A DNA stretch of 64,000 bases. It comes from Solimonas thermocellulolyticum (lineage in GTDB: Bacteria; Pseudomonadota; Gammaproteobacteria; Nevskiales; Nevskiaceae). The stretch covers positions 1 to 64,000 of the forward strand of contig NZ_JBEPIJ010000014.1 of assembly GCF_040327995.1 (NCBI RefSeq), read 5' to 3'. The notes beneath the pieces are model-generated. The model ran no database searches, was not told the DNA's origin, and saw nothing but the letters and a program-made list of their open reading frames with translations. Every line of letters begins with the position of its first letter. Position 1 is the stretch's first letter. This document shows, one piece after another, positions 1 through 10,900 of the stretch. The translations under genes and the position numbers were made by a program.

Positions 1-45
1 CAAAAAACAAGCGCTCAAACTGCGCATACGCGTCGCAACGGGGCA
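1..45 (-). CDS. Possible N-terminus of a protein running off the left edge
   Basis: A reading frame on the minus strand opens with ATG at 43-45 and stays open to position 1, giving only 15 residues (MPRCDAYAQFERLFF). It is preceded by a purine-rich AGAGAGGGG that could serve as a ribosome binding site. It lies downstream of glyQ on the same strand but does not resemble the start of GlyS. Too short to identify; it may be chance. Confidence 0.3.
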
Positions 46-143
46 TCCCCTCTCTTTTCGTCACGCAAATTTCGATTCGCGGGCCGTAGGCAGCGATCTT
101 TCGCGCGGTTTTTCAGCAAGCTGTTAGGCTTCTCGATCGTAGC

Positions 144-1037
144 TCAGGCCGCAGCGCGCAGCATCGGAAAGCCAAGCGCCTCGCGCGCCTTGTAATACGC
201 CTCGGCGCAGGCGCGGGCGAGCGCGCGCACGCGCAGGATGTAGGCCTGGCGCTCGGTGACGCCGATCGCGCCGCGCGCATCGAGCAGATTGAACGCGTGG
301 CTGGCCTGGATGGTGCGCTCGTAGGCCGGTAGCGGTAGCGGGGTGTCGAGCGCGAGCAGCTGCCGGCATTCGGCCTCGGCGCGGTCAAAGCGCGCGAACA
401 GCGCCGGCACGTCGGCGTGTTCGAAGTTGTAGGCGCTTTGTTCGACCTCGTTCTGGTGGTAGACATCGCCGTAGGTCACGATACGCCCGCCGGCGTCCGA
501 CCAGACCAGGTCAAAGACCGATGCATTCTTCTGGATATACATCGCCAGGCGTTCGAGGCCGTAGGTGATCTCGCCCGACACCGGCCTACATTCGAGGCCG
601 CCCACCTGCTGGAAGTAGGTGAACTGGGTGACTTCCATGCCGTTGAGCCAGACCTCCCAACCCAGGCCCCAGGCGCCGAGCGTCGGCGACTCCCAGTTGT
701 CCTCGACGAAACGGATGTCGTGGGTCAGCGGGTCGAAGCCCAGCATCTTGAGCGAGTCCAGATAAAGCTGCTGGAGGTTCGCTGGCGAGGGCTTCATCAG
801 CACCTGGAACTGGTAGTAGTGCTGCAGGCGGTTGGGGTTCTCGCCATAGCGGCCGTCGGTGGGCCGGCGGCTGGGCTGGACGTAGGCGGTGTTCCAGGGC
901 TCGGGGCCAACGGCGCGCAGGAAGGTGGACCAGTGAAAGGTGCCGGCCCCCATTTCCATGTCCATGGGTTGCACGATCACGCAGCCGTGGCCGGCCCAGT
1001 AGGTCTGGAGCTTGAGAATCAGGTCTTGGAAGGTCAT
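144..1037 (-). CDS. glyQ: Glycine--tRNA ligase alpha subunit
   Basis: Alpha subunit of the tetrameric bacterial glycyl-tRNA synthetase, which charges tRNA-Gly in the cytoplasm. The 297-residue protein is the usual family length and carries the class II signature region (GPEPWNTAYVQPSRRPTDGR, roughly residues 45-65) and the typical MTFQDLILKLQTYW start. An ATG three codons upstream (1046) is possible, but MTFQD matches the family start. It diverges from the carbonic anhydrase gene. The beta subunit gene glyS, normally directly downstream, is not in the 143 bases left of the stop, so it must lie elsewhere or further left. Identification is secure. Confidence 0.96.
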   Translation of the reverse strand: MTFQDLILKLQTYWAGHGCVIVQPMDMEMGAGTFHWSTFLRAVGPEPWNTAYVQPSRRPTDGRYGENPNRLQHYYQFQVLMKPSPANLQQLYLDSLKMLGFDPLTHDIRFVEDNWESPTLGAWGLGWEVWLNGMEVTQFTYFQQVGGLECRPVSGEITYGLERLAMYIQKNASVFDLVWSDAGGRIVTYGDVYHQNEVEQSAYNFEHADVPALFARFDRAEAECRQLLALDTPLPLPAYERTIQASHAFNLLDARGAIGVTERQAYILRVRALARACAEAYYKAREALGFPMLRAAA

Positions 1038-1120
1038 GGCGACCACGCAGCCGAAGGAGCGCGCCAGTATACTGGGGCGCGCGTGCCCCTATCGCGCGCT
1101 TGCCTTATAGTGCGGCCGTC

Positions 1121-1777
1121 ATGAACCGCCTCGATCATCTACTCGAACAAAACGCCGCCTGGGCGGCCGCGCGCGTCGTCGAGGATCCGGATTTCTTCCG
1201 CCGTCTGGCCGGTGGTCAGAAGCCGGCCTACCTGTGGATCGGCTGCGCCGATTCGCGCGTGCCGGCGAACCAGCTCCTCAACCTGCCGCCGGGCGAGGTC
1301 TTCGTCCACCGCAACATCGCCAACGTCGTCGTCCATTCCGACTTCAACTGTCTGTCGGTGATGCAGTTCGCGGTGGAGGTGCTCAAGGTCCGGCATATCC
1401 TTGTCGTCGGTCACTACGGCTGCTCGGGCGTGCACGCCGCGTTGCATGCGACCCGCATCGGCATCGCCGACAACTGGCTGCGGCACATCCGCGACGTCGC
1501 CGATCGCCACCGCGAACGGCTCGACCGCATCGCCGACGAGCGCGTGCGTCACGATCGCTTGTGTGAGCTCAACGTCGTCGAGCAGGTGTTGCACGTCTGT
1601 CAGAGCACCGTGGTCGAGGATGCCTGGGCGCGCGGGCAGTCGCTGTCGGTGCACGGTTGGGTGTATGGGCTGCACGACGGGCGTCTGCGCGACCTCGGTC
1701 TGACCATGACCGCGCCGGACGATGTGCGCGCCGCCCACCAGCGCGCCTGCGACGCCATTCTGGGCCCGTATCCGTAG
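1121..1777 (+). CDS. can: Beta-class carbonic anhydrase
   Basis: Interconverts CO2 and bicarbonate in the cytoplasm. The 218-residue product has the beta-class zinc site at the same numbering as E. coli Can: Cys42 and Asp44-Arg46 in GCADSR, and His98 and Cys101 in GHYGCSG. The ATG at 1121 gives the standard MNRLDHLLEQN start; a TTG at 1100 in the same frame is less likely. It is divergent from glyQ across a short gap and sits upstream of glnA with its own spacing, so probably its own transcript. Confidence 0.96.
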   Translation: MNRLDHLLEQNAAWAAARVVEDPDFFRRLAGGQKPAYLWIGCADSRVPANQLLNLPPGEVFVHRNIANVVVHSDFNCLSVMQFAVEVLKVRHILVVGHYGCSGVHAALHATRIGIADNWLRHIRDVADRHRERLDRIADERVRHDRLCELNVVEQVLHVCQSTVVEDAWARGQSLSVHGWVYGLHDGRLRDLGLTMTAPDDVRAAHQRACDAILGPYP

Positions 1778-1843
1778 TGTCGGGCTTGGGCTAGCATAGC
1801 CGGCCCACCTCCTTGGCGAAGCCGCGGTCCGCGCCCCAGAGCA

Positions 1844-1858
1844 TGGCATGGATCATGC
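1844..1858 (+). promoter_or_regulatory. Sigma-54 promoter of glnA
   Basis: TGGCATG-GATC-ATGC has the invariant GG (1845-1846) and GC (1857-1858) separated by exactly 10 bases, matching the -24/-12 consensus TGGCACG-N4-TTGC. Predicted start of transcription is near 1870, leaving a leader of about 57 bases before glnA. NtrC-activated sigma-54 promoters drive glnA in enteric bacteria, so the position is as expected. Confidence 0.75.
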
Positions 1859-1872
1859 TTCATTTTGGCGCA
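1856..1872 (+). promoter_or_regulatory. Possible NtrC box over the glnA start site
   Basis: TGCTTCATTTTGGCGCA matches the NtrC site consensus TGCACTAWWWTGGTGCA at 13 of 17 positions. It overlaps the -12 element and predicted start site, a place where binding would repress rather than activate. The match is imperfect and may be fortuitous. Confidence 0.35.
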
Positions 1873-1926
1873 CGCTAGGCGGGGGTGGCCCGCTTACGAT
1901 CCCACCACGTTCTCAAGGAGAGCCCC

Positions 1927-3336
<1,410 letters not shown>

Positions 3337-3350
3337 GACCGCTGGTCGTT

Positions 3351-3383
3351 GAAGAAACCCCGCAAAAGCGGGGTTTCTTCTTT
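3351..3383 (+). terminator. Rho-independent terminator after glnA
   Basis: A perfect 13-bp inverted repeat (GAAGAAACCCCGC / GCGGGGTTTCTTC) with an AAAA loop is followed by TTT. It lies 14 bases past the glnA stop and should separate glnA from the downstream genes. Confidence 0.9.
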
Positions 3384-3401
3384 CGGGGATCGTGAATCTC
3401 T

Positions 3402-3911
3402 ATGCTGCGCGGCATGAGGGTATTGCTCGCGTTCGTCCTACTGTGGTCCGGCTGCGCCATTGCCGACGAGGTCTATCGCCACGTCGGTCTCGACGGCGTC
3501 GTGCGCTACACCGACAAACCGCCGGATCCGCATGCGCGGCCGATCCAGCTCGAACCGCTGTCGGGGCCGGTGACGGCCGCCAAGCCCCGCAAGCGCTTCT
3601 ATTCGCCGGCGGCGCTGCGCGCGGCGGCACGCTTCGCGGTCAGTGTGGAGTCGCCGACGCCGGGCCAGGTGCTGCGCGCCGGCACGCGCATGGTCGCGGC
3701 GGCCAGCGTGATGCCCGGTCTGGTCGAGGGCTTCTCCCTGCGCTATCTGCTCGACGGCCGTTCGGTCACCCCGGCGCCGACCGACGAGCTGAGCATCCTG
3801 CTGCCGGATCTTGCGCCCGGCGAGTACCGCCTGCGCATCGCCGTGCTCGATCCGCGCGGACAGGAGCTGGCGCGGTCCGAGGAGACCGTGTTCCGCGTCG
3901 ACGCACCATAA
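3402..3911 (+). CDS. Periplasmic DUF4124-domain protein
   Basis: A 169-residue secreted protein with a hydrophobic N-terminal signal peptide (RVLLAFVLLWSGCAIADE) and the DUF4124 pattern EVYRHVGLDGVVRYTDKPP immediately after cleavage. The rest is a small beta-rich domain of unknown function, with SVESPTPGQVLRAGTRM suggesting an Ig-like fold. Start may be the ATG at 3402 or at 3414. DUF4124 genes are often found between glnA and ntrB in gammaproteobacteria; their role in nitrogen control is unknown. Confidence 0.85.
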   Translation: MLRGMRVLLAFVLLWSGCAIADEVYRHVGLDGVVRYTDKPPDPHARPIQLEPLSGPVTAAKPRKRFYSPAALRAAARFAVSVESPTPGQVLRAGTRMVAAASVMPGLVEGFSLRYLLDGRSVTPAPTDELSILLPDLAPGEYRLRIAVLDPRGQELARSEETVFRVDAP

Positions 3912-3920
3912 CGGATCAAC

Positions 3921-3952
3921 TGCGCCACGGTGGTGCGCACAAAAATGGTGCA
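3921..3952 (+). promoter_or_regulatory. Tandem NtrC-type boxes upstream of ntrB
   Basis: CGCACAAAAATGGTGCA at 3936-3952 matches the NtrC consensus TGCACTAWWWTGGTGCA at 15 of 17 positions. A weaker overlapping copy, TGCGCCACGGTGGTGCG, sits at 3921-3937, 15 bases upstream. They lie between the DUF4124 stop and ntrB, as expected for ntrBC autoregulation. Confidence 0.65.
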
Positions 3953-3991
3953 CGTCGCCGGCGAATGATCTAGCCTGCGGATGCAGGCACG

Positions 3992-4006
3992 TGGCCTGCA
4001 TCTTGC
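3992..4006 (+). promoter_or_regulatory. Possible sigma-54 promoter of ntrBC
   Basis: TGGCCTGCATCTTGC has GG (3993-3994) and GC (4005-4006) 10 bases apart, matching the -24/-12 geometry. The predicted start site (about 4018) falls on the ntrB start codon, so the transcript would be leaderless; this makes the site less certain or points to a different start. Confidence 0.4.
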
Positions 4007-4018
4007 GTCGGCGCAAAC

Positions 4019-5082
4019 ATGAACCGCTTGCCCAGAAGCCGGGTGACGGCCGAGGAGGTACTCGACGGCCTGACCATGGCGGTCGTCGCCGTCGACGACG
4101 GCCTGCGCATCACCATGCTCAACTCCGCCTGCGAGAGTCTGTTCGGTATCTCGCGGCGCATGGCGCTCGGGGCAACGCTGACCGACGCGATTCCGCATCT
4201 GAAGCCGTATGAGGACCGTCTGCGCACGGCGCAGGCCTCGACCACCGGCTTCATCGAGCGCGAGACCGAGCTGCGCCGCAACGGCGACCCCGGCGTCACC
4301 GTGGACTGGACGGTCACGCCGTTCGCCGGCGCGCGCAAGCCAGGCCTGCTGATCGAGCTGCAGTCGCTCGATCGCCACTTACGCATCTCGCGCGATGAGC
4401 AGTTGCAGGCGCATTTCGATGCGAGCCGCGAGCTGATCCGCGGCCTTGCCCACGAGATCAAGAATCCGCTCGGCGGCATCCGCGGTGCCGCGCAGCTGCT
4501 GGAGCGCGAATATCCGGACGACGGCCACCGCGAATACACCGCGGTGATCATCCGCGAGGCCGATCGCCTGCAGAACTTGGTCAATCGCCTGCTCGGTCCC
4601 AACCGCCTGCCGCAAAAGGCGGCGCTGAACGTGCACGAGGTGCTGGAGCACGTGCGCCAGCTGGTGCAGGCCGAGGCGCCGGCCGGCGTATCGGTGCTGC
4701 GCGACTATGACCCGAGCATCCCCGAGCTGTTGGGCGATCGCGAGCAGCTGATCCAAGCCGTGCTCAATATCGTGCGCAATGCGTTGCAGGCGGTCGATGG
4801 CGATGGTCGCATCGTGCTGCGTACACGCACGCGCCGTCAGTTCACCATCGGCGCGGTGCGGCACAAGCTCGTCGTGCAGATCGACATCGAGGACGACGGC
4901 CCCGGCATCCCGCCATCGATGGTCGAGAAGATCTTCTACCCGATGGTGACCACGCGCGCCGAAGGCACAGGACTTGGCCTGCCGATTGCTCAGTATCTGG
5001 TCCACAGCCACGGCGGGCTGATCGAATGCCGGAGCCGCCCGGGCTGCACCGTTTTCACGCTTTACATGCCTCTGGAAAGCAC

Positions 5083-5086
<4 letters not shown>
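4019..5086 (+). CDS. glnL: Nitrogen regulation sensor histidine kinase NtrB
   Basis: Cytoplasmic kinase that phosphorylates NtrC when nitrogen is limiting and acts as its phosphatase when PII is bound. The 355-residue protein has an N-terminal PAS domain (about residues 10-115), the phosphoacceptor His145 in GLAHEIKNPLGG, and a HATPase domain with N box NIVRNALQA, G1 DDGPGIPP and G2 GTGLGLPIAQ. No membrane segments, as usual for NtrB. Its stop overlaps the ntrC start (ATGA), so the two are co-translated. Confidence 0.96.
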
Positions 5087-6573
<1,487 letters not shown>

Positions 6574-6662
6574 GTCGTTCGTCCATCGGGGACGCGCTCG
6601 CGCGTCAGCGCATTCGAACTTTCGCTGCGCATCGCCGGCGATGCGAGGGCTGACGCGCCGGG

Positions 6663-7211
6663 TCAAGGACCTGCCGATCGGGGTGATGGCACTGGGGCCG
6701 CGCCACGTGCGGCGGCCGCACCGCGGCGGTCATTTTCGGCGCCGGCGTCCTTGCGGCGGAAGTAGAGCACTTTCTCGACGGTCGCGACGCGTTCACCCCG
6801 CTCGTCCATCACCTCCACCCGGTAGGTCGGCGTGTACCGGGCACCGTCGGCGGTCTCGCGCCGAACGCTGGCGTCGTCCTCCGGCGAGAGCGCGAAGGTG
6901 GCACGCACCGTGCCTCTGCCGGGACGCTCGAAAACGATGGTCGCGGCCTTGTCCCAGATCACATAGTCCTTGCCCAGCCGGGCGATGAACATGAGCATGT
7001 AGAAGGGGTCGCACATCGCGTACAGGCTGCCGCCGAAGTGCGTACCGACCGCGTTGCGGTTGCTGCGGGTTTCGCGCAGTTCGACCACCACACGGCCAAA
7101 GTCCGGTGCGACCTCGACCACGCGGATGCCCGCGCCCTTGAAGGGTGCCCAATGATTGAGATAGAGCTTGAAGAACCAGGGCTTCTTGAAGAACTGATCG
7201 CGCAGGTTCAT
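6663..7211 (-). CDS. DUF4442 / PaaI-like hotdog thioesterase
   Basis: A 182-residue hotdog-fold protein. Residues 1-155 match the DUF4442 family: MNLRDQFFKKPWFFKLYLNH at the start, the central helix region NAVGTHFGGSLYAMCDPFYM, and C-terminal strands ending VEKVLYFRRK. Such proteins are related to acyl-CoA thioesterases, but substrate is unknown. The last 25 residues are Ala/Arg-rich and probably disordered. It is convergent with ntrC. ATG 7211 was chosen over 7271 because family similarity begins there. Confidence 0.8.
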   Translation of the reverse strand: MNLRDQFFKKPWFFKLYLNHWAPFKGAGIRVVEVAPDFGRVVVELRETRSNRNAVGTHFGGSLYAMCDPFYMLMFIARLGKDYVIWDKAATIVFERPGRGTVRATFALSPEDDASVRRETADGARYTPTYRVEVMDERGERVATVEKVLYFRRKDAGAENDRRGAAAARGAAPVPSPRSAGP

Positions 7212-7283
7212 TGCAGGGATCTCCGAAAGTTTATCGCCACGGTTCTTTAGTCCCGTCTGCTTTGCAGCCAATGACCCCTGAAG

Positions 7284-8154
7284 TCATGGAAGCTTCGCCG
7301 ATCCCGCCGCGCGACCGACCCGTTCGTGCTTACCAGCCAGCGTCCGCAGCAGCGCCGCGCTGGCCTCGTCGGCGGGGAAGAAGCTCTCCACGCGCAGGTC
7401 GTCGGCGGTCACGTCCTGCGGCGTGCCGAAGGTGGTCATCATCGTGAACAGGCGCAGGTCGAGGCCGTTGATGCGGTAATGCACCGGTAGCACCGGCAAG
7501 CGGCTGGCGTCGAGGTCGATTTGGCGCAGCCTCATCGGCAGGTCGGGGTAACGCAGCACCTCGTCGAGTACGTCTTGTACCTGCGGATGTTCCAGGGCTT
7601 CGCGCGCGGTGCGTGCGAGAAACGGCGGCGCGACCTCGTCGAGATTGGCGATCAGCGGCCGCAGCCCTTGCGGGTGGAAGGTCAGCTTGAGCACGTTGCG
7701 CGGGCCATCGCCGCAGACCGCGCGCCAGCGCGCCTTTGCATCGCCGGCGACGCCGAGCAGGCGTTCCATCGCTGCGTTCGCCATGACCAGATTCCACGCG
7801 CGGTCGACGACGATCGCCGGATACGGCTCGTGATGGCGCAGCAGCAGATCGAGCGCGGTGTTGACCGGCTGCATGTCGGCGGCTTCGAGCCGCCGCTGCG
7901 GATACAAGCCGGCATAGCCGGCGCTCTGCAGCAGGCGGTTGCGCTCGCGCAGCGGCAGGTCGAGGGCCATCGCCAGTTGCAGCACCATCTCGCGGCTCGG
8001 GCGCGCGCCCCGATTCGAGAAAGCTCAGATGACGCTGCGAGACTTCGGCCTGCAGCGCCAGATCGAGCTGCGACAGGCGGCGCGCGCGCCGGCAGTCGCG
8101 CAGCATGCGGCCGAAAGGCGCGGCATCGGAATGGGAGGGCGTCGGGCTTTGCAT
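7284..8154 (-). pseudogene. XRE regulator with MmyB-like domain, frameshifted
   Basis: The first part (8154 to about 8010) encodes a Cro/C1-type HTH (MLRDCRRARRLSQLDLALQA, then SQRHLSFLESGRA). The rest (from about 8000 to 7284) is in another frame and encodes the MmyB-like ligand-binding domain (YPAIVVDRAWNLVMANAAME and PVHYRINGLDLRLFTMMTTFG). The two parts meet at a GC-dinucleotide run at 8001-8008; adding one GC unit would restore the typical sequence ESGRARPSREMVLQLA. The gene is either inactivated by a 2-bp slip or carries a sequencing error. It is divergent from the small membrane protein gene at 8275, which it may have regulated. Confidence 0.82.
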
Positions 8155-8274
8155 GGACGGCATTGTCGCAGACGCCCGCGGCGAGTCGATTACCTGCCGC
8201 GTAATTGTCCGCATTCCCCGCTCCGGGCACCTTGGCGGCGCCTCACGTACAGGCATCCACCCACGGAGATCGTC

Positions 8275-8598
8275 ATGAATCGCACCATCGCCCTCGTCGT
8301 CCTCGGCCTGATCACGCTCGACTTCGCCGCGCTCACCGTCTATGCGCTGATGGAACACGGCTATGTCGGCCTGTTTGCTTACCAGCTTGCGACGCCGGCC
8401 GGCTGGCAGGTGCTCGCCGACCTGGTCATCGTCTGCCTGCTGGCGATGGCGTGGATGATCGCCGACGCCCGCCGCAGCGGCCGCACGGTGTGGCCGTATC
8501 TGCTGCTGACCGTGTTCGGCGGCTCGTTCGGCCCGCTGCTGTATCTGCTCGTCGGCCTGCTCGACAGCCGTCCGGATGCACGTCCGGTGCTGGGTTGA
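8275..8598 (+). CDS. Small membrane protein, DUF2834-like
   Basis: A 107-residue inner-membrane protein with three predicted transmembrane helices (residues about 4-26, 44-66 and 73-98) and short polar loops; the central segment ADLVIVCLLAMAWMIADARR resembles DUF2834 proteins. Function unknown. It is transcribed divergently from the frameshifted XRE regulator, the common arrangement of a regulator and its target. Confidence 0.65.
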   Translation: MNRTIALVVLGLITLDFAALTVYALMEHGYVGLFAYQLATPAGWQVLADLVIVCLLAMAWMIADARRSGRTVWPYLLLTVFGGSFGPLLYLLVGLLDSRPDARPVLG

Positions 8599-8776
8599 AG
8601 CGCACGGCCGCGTGCGGGTCGCGTCAACCACTTCGCTGATGTCCCCGCGCATGCAGGACGGCCTGTGGACCGACACGCTGCGCTGGCTCGACAAACGGCG
8701 GTAGTCAAACCGTCACCGTCGTTCAACATCCCGGCGTCATGCTTCCGCAGCTTGGACGGCAGGGGCGCAGCGGCTC

Positions 8777-9370
8777 ATGTGGCGAATGGTGTGGATCGGG
8801 ATGATCGGCGCGTTGGTCTCGGGGCTCGGCGCCTGCGCTGTGGACGGCCGCTGGCGCGGCGCCGCCGAAGAGGCGCAGTACGAGCAGGCGCTGGGCGGCG
8901 GTACGCTCGCCGCGCCACGCGCCAACCGCTTCTACGCCGAGGTGCACCGCGACGCGCGCATCTACGTCTTCGCCGACGCCGACGTGTATGCGCGCTTTCT
9001 CTGGTCCGGCCGCATCGAGCACGCGGTCACGGCGATCGGTGCCGGCGCCAACGGGCAGACCGTGCAGTTCGCGCTCAGCCGCGCCGAGGCGCGCGAGCAG
9101 GAACGGCGCGTGGCCTGGCGCGGTGCCGCGCAGGCCATGTTCGAGGGCCTTCTCGCCGGTGACGGCGAGTCCTTTTATGGTGAGGTGTATCGTGACGGCC
9201 GCATCTACGTGTTCGCGAGCTGGGCGGCGCTGCAGCGGTTCCGGCGTGATGGCGCGCTGCCCGACGCCGAGCGCCTCACCGACTTTGGCCCCGAGCAGCA
9301 GACCGTGATCGTCGCCGGCCCGGTCGAGGCTACGCTGACGCGCTTTCGCGCGATCCACCACCGGTATTGA
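8777..9370 (+). CDS. Lipoprotein with two tandem copies of a small domain
   Basis: A 197-residue predicted lipoprotein: hydrophobic N-terminus and lipobox LGAC near residue 20. The mature part holds two similar units of about 50 residues: NRFYAEVHRDARIYVFADAD (about 56-75) and ESFYGEVYRDGRIYVFASWA (about 136-155), each followed by a helix and a closing QTVQFA / QTVIVA strand. This is an internal duplication. No catalytic motif was recognised and function is unknown. Confidence 0.75.
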   Translation: MWRMVWIGMIGALVSGLGACAVDGRWRGAAEEAQYEQALGGGTLAAPRANRFYAEVHRDARIYVFADADVYARFLWSGRIEHAVTAIGAGANGQTVQFALSRAEAREQERRVAWRGAAQAMFEGLLAGDGESFYGEVYRDGRIYVFASWAALQRFRRDGALPDAERLTDFGPEQQTVIVAGPVEATLTRFRAIHHRY

Positions 9371-9398
9371 AAATCGCGCGTCGCGGACGCGCTTTCGC

Positions 9399-10253
9399 TC
9401 AGAGCACGTCGTAGAGCCGCAGGCGGTACTCGCGGGTGCGCTCGTCGGCGGAGCCGAGCCAGTCGAACAGGTCGATCAGGCGCTTGCGCGCCGCGTCCTG
9501 GTGGAACTTGCGATCGGCGCGCACCGCCTCGAGCAGCTTGTCCATCGCCGCCTCGACGTGGCCTTGCGCGAGCTGTCGCGCGGCGTCGACGTAGAACGCC
9601 TTGGCCGGCGATTCCTCCAGCTCGTCGGGCGCGAGTTGCATGAACGCGAGCACGCGCTGCATCGCCTCTGCCGCATCGTATTCGCGCGCGTTGGCCGGAA
9701 TCCGGGCGAGCAGTTGCAACGCGGACTGCGGGTCTTCGAGCAGCAACAGGCGTGCGAGCCGCAGCGGTACGCCGGGCGGCGACTGCGGGTCCTGCGCCGC
9801 CTGCATCAGCAGCAGGCGCGCATCGTCGACGTGACCTTCGGCGAGCAGCGCGTCGGCCTCGGCGACGACATCGACCGGAGGCGGCGGTAACAGTTGCTCC
9901 AGCCATTGCTCGATCGCCGCCTGCGGCTGCACGCCGGTGAATTCGTCGACGACACGGCCGCCGATGATCAGCTTGACGTTGGGAATGCTGCGCACGCCGG
10001 CGCGCTGCGCCCACTGTGGATGCTGCTCGGTGTTGACCTTGGCAAGCACGACGCGGCCGGCGAAGCGGCGCACCGCCGCCTCGATCAACGGCGTGAGCTG
10101 CTTGCACGGCCCGCACCAGTCCGCCCAGAAGTCGACCAGCACCGGAATCTGCTGCGAGCGCTCGATGACCTCGCGGGCGAAGTCCTGGACGTCGATGATT
10201 TGGGCATTCTCGGGGGCAGCGCCGGGTGCGGCGCCGAACAGGGTGTCGGCCAT
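9399..10253 (-). CDS. cnoX: Thioredoxin-domain co-chaperone (YbbN/CnoX family)
   Basis: A 284-residue cytoplasmic protein: thioredoxin domain (about 20-125) with active site WCGPC (Cys47, Cys50), followed by a TPR-like helical region (about 130-284). This architecture is that of YbbN/CnoX, a chaperedoxin that protects substrates and cooperates with GroEL. E. coli CnoX lacks the first active-site cysteine; this protein keeps both, so disulfide reductase activity is plausible. Divergent from the gene at 10355. Confidence 0.9.
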   Translation of the reverse strand: MADTLFGAAPGAAPENAQIIDVQDFAREVIERSQQIPVLVDFWADWCGPCKQLTPLIEAAVRRFAGRVVLAKVNTEQHPQWAQRAGVRSIPNVKLIIGGRVVDEFTGVQPQAAIEQWLEQLLPPPPVDVVAEADALLAEGHVDDARLLLMQAAQDPQSPPGVPLRLARLLLLEDPQSALQLLARIPANAREYDAAEAMQRVLAFMQLAPDELEESPAKAFYVDAARQLAQGHVEAAMDKLLEAVRADRKFHQDAARKRLIDLFDWLGSADERTREYRLRLYDVL

Positions 10254-10354
10254 GGTCCTCGATACTCGGTGAAGTGGTGGTATTGCAGCACGAAACCCCG
10301 CGCGAGCCCAGGGCCGCGCATAATCGCGTTTCCGTTCATCCGCAGGGGGTCACG

Positions 10355-10798
10355 ATGCCCGCTCCGATTCGACTCGACATCCCGTTCTTCGCCGCGCCCT
10401 CGGAAAAGGTGTTGACCGGCGGCAAGACCAGCCCCGAGGCGCTCCGCCAGGCCCAGGCACAGGGCGTGGCCAAGATCGTCAATCTGTGCCCGCCCAGCGA
10501 GGACCTGGGCTTCGACGAACCGGCGCTCGCCGCTGCGCTGGGGCTGGCCTACGAGAACATTCCCGTCGCCGGCGGCGCCGACCTGACGCGCGAGAACGCG
10601 CAGCGCCTGGCCGATGCCATCGCCAGCGCCCCGGGGCCGGTCCTGGTGCACTGCATGAGCAGCAACCGCGTCGGTGCGCTGTTCGCGCTCAAGGCGCACT
10701 GGCTCGACGGCAAGTCCGTGGACGCGGCGATCGCCGAAGGACGCGCGCACGGCCTCAAGGCGATGGAGGCCGGCGTGCGGCAGTTGCTGGAGCGGTAG
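10355..10798 (+). CDS. Dual-specificity phosphatase-like protein (DUF442/Blh type)
   Basis: A 147-residue protein with the cysteine-phosphatase loop HCMSSNRVG (about 101-109), i.e. HC(X5)R with Cys nucleophile, in the fold of the beta-lactamase-hydrolase-like (DUF442, TIGR01244-related) family. It has no fused metallohydrolase domain. Substrate unknown; related proteins are linked to sulfur metabolism or tyrosine-phosphatase-like activity. The ATG at 10355 follows GCAGGGGG. Confidence 0.75.
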   Translation: MPAPIRLDIPFFAAPSEKVLTGGKTSPEALRQAQAQGVAKIVNLCPPSEDLGFDEPALAAALGLAYENIPVAGGADLTRENAQRLADAIASAPGPVLVHCMSSNRVGALFALKAHWLDGKSVDAAIAEGRAHGLKAMEAGVRQLLER

Positions 10799-10829
10799 CG
10801 CGCGGCGCAGCGTCGTGCGACCCAGAACA

Positions 10830-10900
10830 GTCCGCAAATGAACGCTAATGGACGCCCATGAGAGGCCGCCATTGGCGTTGATTTGCGTCTATTCGCGGAC
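10830..10900. repeat. Imperfect inverted repeat between convergent genes
   Basis: The left arm (10830-10857) begins GTCCGCAAATGAACGC; the complement of the right arm (10871-10900) begins GTCCGCGAATAGACGC. Each arm itself contains short AAT..ACGC repeats. The element lies between the convergent phosphatase-like and ugpQ genes, and its right arm supplies the last three codons and TAG stop of ugpQ. It may act as a two-way terminator or be a dispersed repeat. Confidence 0.6.

Noticed and set aside
8599..8776. Short frame ending SPRMQDGLWTDTLRWLDKRR
   Set aside because: It resembles a protein C-terminus but has no start or recognisable family and lies in a 178-base gap; too short to call a gene or pseudogene.
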